Assembly: GCA_944375885.1 (NCBI GenBank)
Contig: CALWBB010000004.1
Location: 1-56,139, forward strand
Length of the DNA: 56,139 bases
Direction: 5' to 3'
Source: an uncultured Merdimonas sp.
GTDB taxonomy: Bacteria > Bacillota > Clostridia > Lachnospirales > Lachnospiraceae
Shown here: positions 7,391 to 16,282 of the stretch, piece by piece
Layout: every line of letters begins with the position of its first letter
Position numbering within the stretch: the stretch's first letter is position 1
Notes under the pieces: model-generated
The model's database searches: none
Seen by the model: only the letters and a program-made list of their open reading frames with translations
What the model was told of the DNA's origin: nothing
Position numbers and translations under genes: made by a program

Positions 7391-8455
7391 CTATTTCAGG
7401 AAATAATCTACGATAATATCTGTATAATCCAGGCCGCTCATCTCATTCAGGGCGTCAATCACCAGCCGCAAAAACATTAAGGCGTTACAGTTGGACCAGG
7501 TATAGACTTCGGAAACATCATTACATTTAAATCCCCCGTTTGTTCGATCCTGGAGGGAAAGAAAATATTTAATCAGTTTTACTATTTCATCAGATGTGAA
7601 TTTTGATTTTCCGGAATTGAGAAGGCCTATCCCCATCCAGGCTGCGCCAAAGTGCCGGAAAGTAAACAGGGTTCCCCTTCGGATTCCTACCTCAAAAAAA
7701 ATCTCGTAACCGGAGGATAAGTCGAGGTTTTTTAAATAACTGACGGCTCGATGGATTTCTTTTCCGTACATATACTTGTTCCGACAGGACAGCGCCCACA
7801 GAGCGTATCCCGTAGCGGAGAGAGACGACAGGTATTGATCTTCTACGATTTCCTGTTCGACGCCGGCGTAGTACGCAAGGATATTTTTTGTTAGATTCGA
7901 GCGCAGAACATTGCCGAATCCGCCGTCCTCGTTTTGCAGCTGGAGAAGCCATTTGGCTGCCCGATCCAGGGCTTTTTCCAGCTGCGGCGTCTTTACCTGG
8001 GACTGGTTTTCCAGGAAAATAATAGATATGGATGTCCGGAAGGCTGTGGACATGTCATGCCTGTAGTCACCCCAGCCTCCGTCTGGGTTCTGCAGAGATA
8101 GAATGGACTCCACACAGGTTTCGATGTCTTTATGAACAAATTCTATATCAAAATCTGGAGCGTATGCTGTAAAATGATCTGCATATTTTGACAAGGCTAG
8201 GCCGACCCAGGCCCAGTCAATGGTAAGAACGGCATGCTTTTCAGGCAGCAGCAGCCATTTGCGCACAGCTTCATTGATTAGCTGCTTCTGGCTGGAGGAA
8301 AGAATATTACTGAACAGAGAAACGGCGTATACGACCTCCGCTGTATTTTGCTCGTTTGGGGAGATATTCTGAACCCAACTCCAGCCAAAGCTTTCACGAT
8401 CCTGCGTTTCGAAAAGCCAGTTGATTGCTTTTTCGATTTCTTTCTGATATATCAT
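7391..8455 (-). CDS. terpenoid-cyclase/prenyltransferase-fold repeat protein
   Basis: A 354-residue soluble protein built from helical repeats with the QW-type motifs QNPDGGWG (near 122), QNEDGGFG (near 173) and a weaker QDRTNGGF (near 308). These mark the alpha/alpha-toroid fold of squalene cyclases, protein prenyltransferase beta subunits and complement-like proteins. I see no clear DxDD or DxDxE acid motif of a true cyclase, so cyclase activity is doubtful and a binding or scaffold role is as likely. It is last in a three-gene minus-strand operon, 14 bp after the TIR gene. A TIR partner is unusual and suggests a place in the island's signalling system. Confidence 0.75.
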   Translation of the reverse strand: MIYQKEIEKAINWLFETQDRESFGWSWVQNISPNEQNTAEVVYAVSLFSNILSSSQKQLINEAVRKWLLLPEKHAVLTIDWAWVGLALSKYADHFTAYAPDFDIEFVHKDIETCVESILSLQNPDGGWGDYRHDMSTAFRTSISIIFLENQSQVKTPQLEKALDRAAKWLLQLQNEDGGFGNVLRSNLTKNILAYYAGVEQEIVEDQYLSSLSATGYALWALSCRNKYMYGKEIHRAVSYLKNLDLSSGYEIFFEVGIRRGTLFTFRHFGAAWMGIGLLNSGKSKFTSDEIVKLIKYFLSLQDRTNGGFKCNDVSEVYTWSNCNALMFLRLVIDALNEMSGLDYTDIIVDYFLK

Positions 8456-8469
8456 GATCTTATTTCCAC

Positions 8470-9603
8470 CTAACTTAATAAAATTCGGCAGGTCTTTGTG
8501 ATATCTGCGTTATTGTTTTCGAAGGCTGCGCATTCCCGGACATTTTGTGAAAGGGCGTTCGCGCCAAAAGAATTCAAACCGATTAAAACTTTATCTTTCC
8601 GTGCTTTTAAGGTGTTTGCAAATTCTTCGGAGATATTTAGGCAGACATCGGACCAGAAAAGCACGATTTTGCGCCGGGATCCGAATTCAGGCGAAACAGG
8701 AGAGCCCGACGGAAGGAGCCGGATGTCTGTTTTTACATCGTAGGCGTCCAGAACATCGTGAATTACGTCACACATATAATAAGCGCCGTCATATTCTTGT
8801 CCGTTTGAAAGAATCCACAATCCGATTTCACTGTCTTCGGAAGAATTCTGAATCTTGCATTGAAAGCTTGCAAAAGCTTCTTCTGCCAGTTTCCTGGAAT
8901 AAGAAAGGTTGAGATGTTTAAAATCCCGGTAATGGCGGCTTAAGAGATACGAGGCCAGAGGATTTTGTTTCTTCCTGATGATTTCTTCCAGCCCTTGGAT
9001 GTATGTTTCAAAGTCACCGCCGTTTATATATCTGCTTTTCAGGCAGTAGGCTTCGTAATTGTAGAAAGGGCTGCTCAGAGGACGGTCTATATAATCCAAT
9101 ATATCCGTGTTTCCGAACAGGCCCCAGTAGGCATTGAGAAAATCACGTTTGTCCATACCATTTTCTGTGGAGGCCGGCAGAGTTTTTAACCCGTTGGATA
9201 AATGTGAAATAGCGGAATTAAAATCTTCAAAGCACTCGTATGGGCGAAGAAAAGGTGGCAGGCTGGAAGTATCCTTGTTGATGGAAAACATGTAGATGCT
9301 TCTGCCTGGATCCTTCATCAGTAGATTTAGAAACGTCATCCATTCTTGGGCCACCCAGCCGGATGCGATATATTCGACACGGGAATAGACGACAAGTATT
9401 GCTCTGGATTTTTCAAGAGCATTCTGGATTTCCAGCATATAATTAGCTACTCCGTTTTCTGACAGAATGGTATTGGAAAAGAAAACTCGGAAGCCAATGT
9501 GACTTAAGGCTTGATAAAATCTCTGAGCATATTCCCTGTCTTCAGTGAGTCCAGAGCTGGTCGAATTTTTAAATGAGATAAATAAATCATATTGATAATT
9601 CAT
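8470..9603 (-). CDS. TIR-domain protein
   Basis: A 377-residue protein. Residues 1 to about 125 form a TIR domain: YDLFISF strand (5-11), RVFFSN (39-44), then SGWVAQEW with Glu87 at the position of the catalytic Glu of TIR NADases. Many bacterial TIR domains cleave NAD or make cyclic ADP-ribose signals; activity here is inferred from that Glu. The C-terminal 250 residues are not recognised, but REGION 290-377 contains strands such as RKIVLFWSDV and KVLIGLNSFG that look like a second alpha/beta domain. It starts 5 bp after the methyltransferase stop and is 14 bp before the cyclase-fold gene. It is somewhat AT-richer than the plus-strand genes. Confidence 0.8.
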   Translation of the reverse strand: MNYQYDLFISFKNSTSSGLTEDREYAQRFYQALSHIGFRVFFSNTILSENGVANYMLEIQNALEKSRAILVVYSRVEYIASGWVAQEWMTFLNLLMKDPGRSIYMFSINKDTSSLPPFLRPYECFEDFNSAISHLSNGLKTLPASTENGMDKRDFLNAYWGLFGNTDILDYIDRPLSSPFYNYEAYCLKSRYINGGDFETYIQGLEEIIRKKQNPLASYLLSRHYRDFKHLNLSYSRKLAEEAFASFQCKIQNSSEDSEIGLWILSNGQEYDGAYYMCDVIHDVLDAYDVKTDIRLLPSGSPVSPEFGSRRKIVLFWSDVCLNISEEFANTLKARKDKVLIGLNSFGANALSQNVRECAAFENNNADITKTCRILLS

Positions 9604-9608
9604 GCAGT

Positions 9609-10361
9609 TTATCCCTTTTTGGATTTTACAATCAGATAGGCGGGGCGATGTAACTCATGGACAGTTTTGGGTACCGCTTTCATCAGCGCGTCAGAAGGAG
9701 AGGGCTCGATGATTTTTTCCAGAATAAAGCCGGCGTGAATCAGGGCATTCAGGACAGTGTCCGTTTTATGGTGATATTTAGTTACTTCCTTGCCTAACCA
9801 GCGGATATGGCGCATCCCTTCCTCTCCGTAATGATCTGTAACAAAACCGATTACTTTGTCGGTAACAGGATCTGTAACCCATTGCTGGGAATACAGACTT
9901 GCCGTGTACATGGGATGCTCCATGGAAAAAACAAAACTTCCGCCAGGATTCAGCAGACTGAAAATGTTAGAAAAAAGATTTTCAAAGTCTTTTATGTAAT
10001 GAATGGCAAGGCAGCTGACTATCAGATCAAAAGTCTGTCTAACATCCAAAATCTGTTCTGCGGGCATGACCTGGTACCTCACGTTTTCCCGTGAGTTTTC
10101 AGCTATTCCCTTTTCAATCATTTTTTCTGATATATCTATGCCAAGCACACTTTTTGCGCCGCTGTCTGCGATTTTAGTGGTCATTGCTCCATATCCGCAT
10201 CCCAGATCCATGACTGTCTTTCCATAAAGATCACCAAGCAGTTCAAAGACAATCGGCTGTTCAATCAAATCATTATAGTTGTTTGCCGCTTTTCGCAGAT
10301 CGATATAATTATCAAAAAAAGCAGCGTCATCATAAATGGCGGCATCTTTCTTTTGAGTCAT
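9609..10361 (-). CDS. class I SAM-dependent methyltransferase
   Basis: A 250-residue methyltransferase. Motif I is VMDLGCGYGAMT, motif II ends in the acidic LGIDIS, and post-motifs include FDLIVSCLAIHYI and LLNPGGSFVFSMEHP, all typical of the small-molecule Methyltransf_11/25 group. The substrate is unknown. I chose ATG 10361, preceded by GGAAAGGAG, over a start 30 codons upstream that has no site and would run through the promoter. It leads the minus-strand operon with the TIR and cyclase-fold genes. The plus-strand operon ends in another methyltransferase. Confidence 0.85.
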   Translation of the reverse strand: MTQKKDAAIYDDAAFFDNYIDLRKAANNYNDLIEQPIVFELLGDLYGKTVMDLGCGYGAMTTKIADSGAKSVLGIDISEKMIEKGIAENSRENVRYQVMPAEQILDVRQTFDLIVSCLAIHYIKDFENLFSNIFSLLNPGGSFVFSMEHPMYTASLYSQQWVTDPVTDKVIGFVTDHYGEEGMRHIRWLGKEVTKYHHKTDTVLNALIHAGFILEKIIEPSPSDALMKAVPKTVHELHRPAYLIVKSKKG

Positions 10362-10421
10362 TGTGAATCTCCTTTCCAGGCATTTCCAACCAGTGTTGGC
10401 AGAGAAACATCTCTTCCTAAA

Positions 10422-10451
10422 ATAATACACCGAAGTTTCAAATACGGTCAA
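10422..10451 (-). promoter_or_regulatory. promoter of the methyltransferase-TIR operon
   Basis: On the minus strand, TTGACC (10451-10446), an 18-nt spacer and TATTAT (10427-10422), about 55 nt before the ATG. A perfect inverted repeat AAACAG-GAAGT-CTGTTT (10464-10480) sits just upstream, between this promoter and the opposite operon, and could be a shared operator. The rest of the 10362-10593 gap is AT-rich. I see no clear consensus promoter for the plus-strand operon. Confidence 0.55.
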
Positions 10452-10593
10452 TCTGCTGCAGAAAAACAGGAAGTCTGTTTATGTCGGAAAAAGGGTTAAT
10501 TATGAAAATATAAAGAAAAGTATCTGTCGAATTTAGTATATTAATAAAATAAAGATACAAAGTCAGATGTTATGAAGGGGATATGCATTTATT

Positions 10594-12813
10594 ATGGTAA
10601 TCAAAGGTTGGTTAGGGAAGCATGCGGACAGGGGGATGAAAAAGATTTTTTCCAGGTGTATGCTTTTGGCATTTCTGGCAGGGCTTTTGCTTCTGCCCGG
10701 CATGGACGGCCGCGCAGCAGAGGTGGAAGAGGCCAAGGCCAGGGCGATTTACGTAGTCTTTGACAATTCGGGGAGCATGTATGGGCCGGGAAACATGGCC
10801 TGGTCCCAGGCTACCTACGCGATGGAAGTCTTCGCGGCAATGATGAACTATGACAGCGGGGATCAGATGAAGATCTTTCCCATGCATGACGTGACGACGG
10901 GAGGGGGCGAAGCGGTTTCCTCCATCACAGTCCGGTCTATTTCCGATATTGCGCAGATCCACGAGATGTATACGCCGCAGCCTCTGGGGACTCCCTATAC
11001 GCAGGTCAACGCGGCGGCGGATGAGCTGGCGGCCCTGCTGGACAGCGGCGGGGCGGCGGAAGGCTGGCTGGTGGTGCTGACGGACGGAGATTTTGACAGC
11101 GATCTTCCTGCCACGGATCTCCAGACGGATCTGGAGCAGAAGGCTCAGATGCGGGACGGCATGTTCGTCCAGTACCTGGCTATGGGAAGCGATATCCGGA
11201 CGGTAGCGGATGCCAATGAAGAAATCGGTCTGTATTCCCAGAAGGTGGAGAACAGTTCGCAGGTCATCAATGAGCTGGCTGTGATCAGCAACCGCATTTT
11301 TGAGCGGAATGAGTATACGGGACTTCAGGATGACGGTTCGCTTTCCTTTGATATTCCTCTGAACCGGCTGATTGTTTTCGCCCAGGGCGGGAACGTAAGC
11401 GTCAACAGCCTGAAAAACAAAGAAGGCAGTGAAATCAACATGGAGAGCAGCTATGAGGTCTCCTGCAGCAGCACAGACGGAGGCGGGCTGACCAGCTATG
11501 TGACAGAGACGCCTGTGAAGGACACTTCCCTGAAAGGGCAGGTGGCGGTGTTTTCTGACGCGTCCGCCATTGTGGAAGGGGATTATACGCTGGACGTGAC
11601 AGGGGCCGATTCCATCAAAGTATATTATGAACCCGACGTCCGCTTCGGGGCGGTGCTTTACCGGGGGGACGAGAGGATGGATTCCGATACGATTGAGGGC
11701 GGGACCTACGATGTCAGGGTAGGCTTTATCAACCGGCTGACCGGGGAATTCATTGAAAACACCTCCCTTCTGGGTGAACCACAGTACACAATTACGGTGA
11801 ACGGCGAAGAGTATGGGCTGGGAGGCGGCACGGGAGCCGTCCAGTCAGCCACGATAGAAGTGGACGGCGAGCTGCTGGAGATTTCCGCAGACGTGACCTA
11901 TCTGAACAATTACACGGATCATATAGAGCTTTCTTTTCACGTATGCACGCTGGATATGGAGGTGAAAGCCCCGGCAGAGGCCGCCTTGAAAGAAATCGGG
12001 AACGGGGCCGGAAGCATCACCGTGTCAGTGACGCAGAACGGGGCTCCTCTTTCACAGGAGCAGTGGGAGAACGCTTCTGTCACTGCAGAAAGCCGGGACG
12101 AAGAGGGCGCAGCGTTTCCGATGCAGTGGAATGTACAGCTGGGCAGCCAGGTTTCCACCTGGGTGGTTACGCCATCCTATTATGACGGAGATATGTTCGC
12201 GACCGGAACAGGAATGGCGGATATTTCCATCCGGGTATCCACAGAAATTGATGGACAGCCCTACGGCAGGTCGCAGAACGTGGCTATGGAGATCCGGGAT
12301 GACAGGAATTTTCTGGATTACCTGAAAGAATACTGGCTTCAGCTTACCATAGGCCTTGCGGTTCTGGCGGTGATTCTGGGATACGTTCCCCCGATTAAAA
12401 AAAGATTTTCAGGAAAGATGAAGAAGAGGCCCAGCATCGACTGCCAGTCTCAGAAAATCGGGGTCGCGGACAGCATTGTGAAGGGACGTTTTGAGAAGAA
12501 TCTGGTTTCCGTCCTTCTTCCTTACATACCGGAGACGGGACGCCTTACCTTTTCCCCTACGCCGGTGAAGATGACGGCGAAGCTGAAGGCTTCCGGAGGA
12601 GGGGGCATGGTGATCTTAAATACCTCGTCCTACGCCGGAAAAGAGCATGTCACCTTTAACGGGATGATGATCCCGGAGGGGTATAAGGGGCATTACCGGA
12701 TTTCCGCAGGCACCATCATCAATGTGGATACGCCGGATATCATTTACACCTGCATCCCGAATACCCAGCGCACCGCGGACGGACAGATCAAAAAGAGCAG
12801 AAAGCATAAATGA
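10594..12813 (+). CDS. exported, membrane-anchored vWA-domain protein
   Basis: Up to 739 residues. A signal peptide (hydrophobic run LLAFLAGLLLLPG, cut near GRAA) leads to a von Willebrand A domain (about 50-220). Its MIDAS metal site is complete: DNSGS (57-61), Thr133 and Asp164 in LTDGD. A beta-rich region follows, then one TM helix (about 580-600) and a cytoplasmic tail of about 135 residues. It therefore links an outside metal-dependent adhesion module to the cytoplasm. The start is uncertain: ATG 10636 would give a cleaner signal peptide but has AGGGGG immediately adjacent. It heads the plus-strand operon, 33 bp before the tubulin-like gene. FtsZ-like families paired with vWA proteins have been described by Makarova and Koonin. 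Confidence 0.87.
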   Translation: MVIKGWLGKHADRGMKKIFSRCMLLAFLAGLLLLPGMDGRAAEVEEAKARAIYVVFDNSGSMYGPGNMAWSQATYAMEVFAAMMNYDSGDQMKIFPMHDVTTGGGEAVSSITVRSISDIAQIHEMYTPQPLGTPYTQVNAAADELAALLDSGGAAEGWLVVLTDGDFDSDLPATDLQTDLEQKAQMRDGMFVQYLAMGSDIRTVADANEEIGLYSQKVENSSQVINELAVISNRIFERNEYTGLQDDGSLSFDIPLNRLIVFAQGGNVSVNSLKNKEGSEINMESSYEVSCSSTDGGGLTSYVTETPVKDTSLKGQVAVFSDASAIVEGDYTLDVTGADSIKVYYEPDVRFGAVLYRGDERMDSDTIEGGTYDVRVGFINRLTGEFIENTSLLGEPQYTITVNGEEYGLGGGTGAVQSATIEVDGELLEISADVTYLNNYTDHIELSFHVCTLDMEVKAPAEAALKEIGNGAGSITVSVTQNGAPLSQEQWENASVTAESRDEEGAAFPMQWNVQLGSQVSTWVVTPSYYDGDMFATGTGMADISIRVSTEIDGQPYGRSQNVAMEIRDDRNFLDYLKEYWLQLTIGLAVLAVILGYVPPIKKRFSGKMKKRPSIDCQSQKIGVADSIVKGRFEKNLVSVLLPYIPETGRLTFSPTPVKMTAKLKASGGGGMVILNTSSYAGKEHVTFNGMMIPEGYKGHYRISAGTIINVDTPDIIYTCIPNTQRTADGQIKKSRKHK

Positions 12814-12846
12814 TAGAATGAAATACGAAATCAGGAGGGAAAAGAA

Positions 12847-15800
12847 ATGATCGCACCAACACTCTTAATCGGCCTTGGAGGAACGGGATCCAAAATCGTA
12901 TGCCGCGTGTCAAAGATGGTCACGGAAGAACAGCGCAGGCATATTGGCTTCGCCGTATTTGATACGGATATCAATGAGCTGCGTGAGATCCGTGAGGAAA
13001 ATCCGTTCATCCGGACGATCCAGACATCGACGAAGCTGACCGTAGGCGAGTACCTGAATATTGATACGCACGCCAAGGACACCTGGTTCCCGGTAAACGG
13101 AATCCTGAACAGCAAATCGCTGACGGAAGGGGCCGGACAGGTCCGGGCGATTTCCAGGCTGGCCCTGGATACGGCCATCCGCGCAGGCAATATGGAGCCG
13201 CTTCACAACGCGGTGGAGGATCTTTATAAGCTGGAAGGCGATTCCGGAGAACAGGCCCTGCGGGTAGTCATCGTCAGTTCCCTGGCGGGCGGCACAGGCT
13301 CCGGCCTGATCCTCCCGGTGGCCCTTTACCTGAAGAATTACCTCGCTACGAAATTCCAGGCAAGCGCCAATATTACAAGAGGCTTTTTCATCCTCCCGGA
13401 AGTGTTCTACGAGGTCATCCGCGGGCAGACGGAGCGGAACAATTTAAGGTGCAACGCTTACGCCGCTTTGAGGGAGCTGGACGCCTTCCTTATGAAGGGC
13501 GATAAGACCCTCCCGGACAAATATGAGAAGACGGTGAAGATTGAGTTCCCGCGTGTGGGCTCCAACGATGTGGAGGAGTACGATGTGCGGCCCTATGATT
13601 TCTGCTTCCTCTTCGATGCCCAGAATACGGAAGGAAAGAAGCTGAACAACTTCAACCAGTACCTGGATCATGCCGCCAACTGCATTTATTCCCAGTCCAT
13701 CGGGCCGATGAATAAGAGAAGCAATTCCTCGGAGGACAATACCATCCGGGAGCTCTGCGCCCAGAGAGGCCGCAACCGCTACGCGGGCGCTGGTTCCGCC
13801 ATGCTGATCTACCCGAACGAGGATGTCAAAGAATACATTGCCCTGAACTGGGCGAAAGAATGTGTCTCCAGGCAGTGGCTCGTCTTTGACGATCTGTATA
13901 AAGAAAAATGCCTTGCCAATTCCGAGATGCGCGCCCAGGGCTTCCATGTGCGCGACGTGGACGCTTCCACAGACTATATTGAGTCCATCAACCAGCTCTC
14001 CAAGCAAAAGGATCCCTTTGCCAAAGCGATTGAGGAGGCCTGCGTGATCTACGATGAGGGCGGCTATAAAAAGGTGGGCGATACGTGGACCGAGTACGTA
14101 GGCCAGCTCAAAAAATTCATCAAGGCAAGCACTCTGAACGGCCAGATGGATCTGGACGCCCAGAAAAAGCAGGCGCTGGGCCTGCTTAACGACATTGAAA
14201 TAGGAAAAAGGGAGTCTATGGAGGATCTTCAGACTACCTTTGGAGAAATCGAGAAATATAAGGACATGGTGGTAAAGCGCAGCGAAGATACCGGCCGCAC
14301 GATAGCCTACACCATTTTCAGGGCCAGGAATGAATCGGCGACAAAGGATCGGCTTGCTTACCAGATGGAGACTTACTTAAGGGATCAGAACGGAGCTTTT
14401 ATTCATCCGAATGCTGTCCGCTACTTCCTCTATCAGGTACTGGAGCTTCTCAAGCAGGAGAAAATAAAGGTCGATAAGGAAAATACCAAAAAAGAAAAAT
14501 TTTTTGATGATTTCCAGAATATTTTTGACGATCCAAAGACAGACGGAACCGAGACTGTGGAGCAGCTGGCGGAGAGAAAGGCTGACAAAAAGACCCAGCA
14601 GGAAATGAAGGATCAGTTCCGTTTCTATCTCAGCGAGGTGGATCAGTTCCGCACAAGCAGCGTCCTGGCAGAGGTGTTCCGTGAGGGCATTGATTATGTG
14701 ACGAACCTGTGCGATGCCTTCCAGAACTTCTACGCGTCCTTCGAGGACAGAATCAGCAAGCTGGATCGCCGGATTATTTCCCTCCGGAAGAAATATGGGA
14801 ACACGGCAGGCAGGACGACCAGATATGTCTGCGCGACGCCCAACTGCCTTGACCGTCTCTTAAAGGAGATGCCCTATACAGGCAGCACCATCACGATCGA
14901 CCGGGAGCTTGCAGAGGATATCTATACAAAGGTGCGCAGCTATTCCATGATGAAGGACAAGCCGGAAAACGGAGGGTATTTTGAGGAGCTGTTCGAGAGC
15001 GGCATCATCGGATACTTTAAGAAATCCCTGATGGAGGTTTATGGGAATACCGTAAATATGGACGTGCTGTCCGCCCTGGAACGCGAAGCGAAATATGAGC
15101 AGAATGAGTACGACCAGGGGCGGATCGAGCAGTATGTGCGTAAAGTCATTTCTGAGACAAGAGGGCTTTCCAATCCGTTTATCGAACGCCCCTTAGGGGA
15201 ACAGAAGGAGCCCATCGCGGCCTGCACCTACAGCAAAAACCTGGATCCCAAGGACGGCTCCCCCAGATCCGAGCTGATCGCCAAGGAGCTTGGCAACTAC
15301 GGCGGAAACCCGGACGAGGATATTCCGCTTAACATGATCATGTTCTATCAGGCGATTTACGGGCTTCGGGCCAACGGCCTTTCCAAATTTGCCCCGGCAA
15401 GCGAGGCGGACGGAAGAGGCGAGGGAGAATATTATAAGGCTTATTATGAGCTGATCAGCCAGATCAAGCCCAAGTCCGATAAGACACCTGTTATTACGCC
15501 CCATATCGACCGGAGATGGCATATCATTTCGTACCTGCCCGACCTGGACGATGAAAATCAGGAGAGACAGGAAAGACAGATTTACCGTGCCTTTGTCCTG
15601 GGCCTGCTCTTTGACCTGATCAGCTACCGGAAGATATCGGAAGGGAAATACCTTTACCGGCTGCAGCTGAATGGAATCGAGACGGAGGAATTTGTCGTTT
15701 CCAACGGAACGCCCTGCGATAAATATTATGAGGTGCTGAACGCTCTGACCATCAATCCGGTAGTCGTCGCCACCATTCTGAGCTATATGGACAAAAAGTT

Positions 15801-16254
15801 TGAAAAGGAGCGCAATGATTCCGGAAAGCTCAGCTTTGAGACCAGCCTGTTCTGCAGACAGCTGAGCAAGCTAAGGAGCGATGAATATAAAAAAGAGGGC
15901 CTTACGCTTTTCGATTTGGCGCTGCTTCTTAAGGTCTCTACGCCGGGAGCTGAATTCGACAAAAAGGTGGGCAGGAGTATCATGAAGGAAGCCCTGGCTC
16001 TGAGCTACGATTACATGAAATCCATCATTCTCGGAGACGAGCTGGATCGCATATATGGCAGCTTTATCTATGAGCAGGCGGAGCTCTTTGACAAAAATGT
16101 CGGCTGGTACTATGAAAACATGAGAGACAATTTCAGCGATTATATCGATGATCTGATGCAGATCGCCGCCAACGAGATCGAGAACAGAGGATTGAGCGAT
16201 CTTTATGAGAAGCTCCGTGATCTGAGCGAGGCTGCGAGAAAGAAGAGAGAATGA
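12847..16254 (+). CDS. large tubulin/FtsZ-like GTPase (Tubulin_2 type)
   Basis: A 1135-residue cytoplasmic protein. The N-terminal Rossmann strand is PTLLIGLGGTGSK (4-16), and the tubulin signature loop follows as SSLAGGTGSG (144-153), equivalent to GGGTGTG of FtsZ and tubulin. FDTD near 38-41 fits the next nucleotide-binding segment. The family usually has about 350 residues in FtsZ; here a charged helical region of over 700 residues follows. It should bind GTP and may polymerise. ATG 12847 follows CAGGAGGG. It lies between the vWA gene and a two-TM protein gene, consistent with a membrane-linked cytoskeletal scaffold. It is not the division FtsZ: length and motifs differ. Confidence 0.87.
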   Translation: MIAPTLLIGLGGTGSKIVCRVSKMVTEEQRRHIGFAVFDTDINELREIREENPFIRTIQTSTKLTVGEYLNIDTHAKDTWFPVNGILNSKSLTEGAGQVRAISRLALDTAIRAGNMEPLHNAVEDLYKLEGDSGEQALRVVIVSSLAGGTGSGLILPVALYLKNYLATKFQASANITRGFFILPEVFYEVIRGQTERNNLRCNAYAALRELDAFLMKGDKTLPDKYEKTVKIEFPRVGSNDVEEYDVRPYDFCFLFDAQNTEGKKLNNFNQYLDHAANCIYSQSIGPMNKRSNSSEDNTIRELCAQRGRNRYAGAGSAMLIYPNEDVKEYIALNWAKECVSRQWLVFDDLYKEKCLANSEMRAQGFHVRDVDASTDYIESINQLSKQKDPFAKAIEEACVIYDEGGYKKVGDTWTEYVGQLKKFIKASTLNGQMDLDAQKKQALGLLNDIEIGKRESMEDLQTTFGEIEKYKDMVVKRSEDTGRTIAYTIFRARNESATKDRLAYQMETYLRDQNGAFIHPNAVRYFLYQVLELLKQEKIKVDKENTKKEKFFDDFQNIFDDPKTDGTETVEQLAERKADKKTQQEMKDQFRFYLSEVDQFRTSSVLAEVFREGIDYVTNLCDAFQNFYASFEDRISKLDRRIISLRKKYGNTAGRTTRYVCATPNCLDRLLKEMPYTGSTITIDRELAEDIYTKVRSYSMMKDKPENGGYFEELFESGIIGYFKKSLMEVYGNTVNMDVLSALEREAKYEQNEYDQGRIEQYVRKVISETRGLSNPFIERPLGEQKEPIAACTYSKNLDPKDGSPRSELIAKELGNYGGNPDEDIPLNMIMFYQAIYGLRANGLSKFAPASEADGRGEGEYYKAYYELISQIKPKSDKTPVITPHIDRRWHIISYLPDLDDENQERQERQIYRAFVLGLLFDLISYRKISEGKYLYRLQLNGIETEEFVVSNGTPCDKYYEVLNALTINPVVVATILSYMDKKFEKERNDSGKLSFETSLFCRQLSKLRSDEYKKEGLTLFDLALLLKVSTPGAEFDKKVGRSIMKEALALSYDYMKSIILGDELDRIYGSFIYEQAELFDKNVGWYYENMRDNFSDYIDDLMQIAANEIENRGLSDLYEKLRDLSEAARKKRE

Positions 16255-16282
16255 ATTCCAGGATATAAAGGCGGTGAACATA

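Noticed and set aside
10572-10763. 63-codon frame overlapping the vWA gene start
   Set aside because: The out-of-frame overlap with the signal-peptide region, the lack of a good site and an Arg/Gly-rich end suggest a shadow.
12847-16254. Cell-division FtsZ
   Set aside because: It is three times too long, its signature loop is AGGTGSG rather than GGGTGTG, and no division genes are adjacent.
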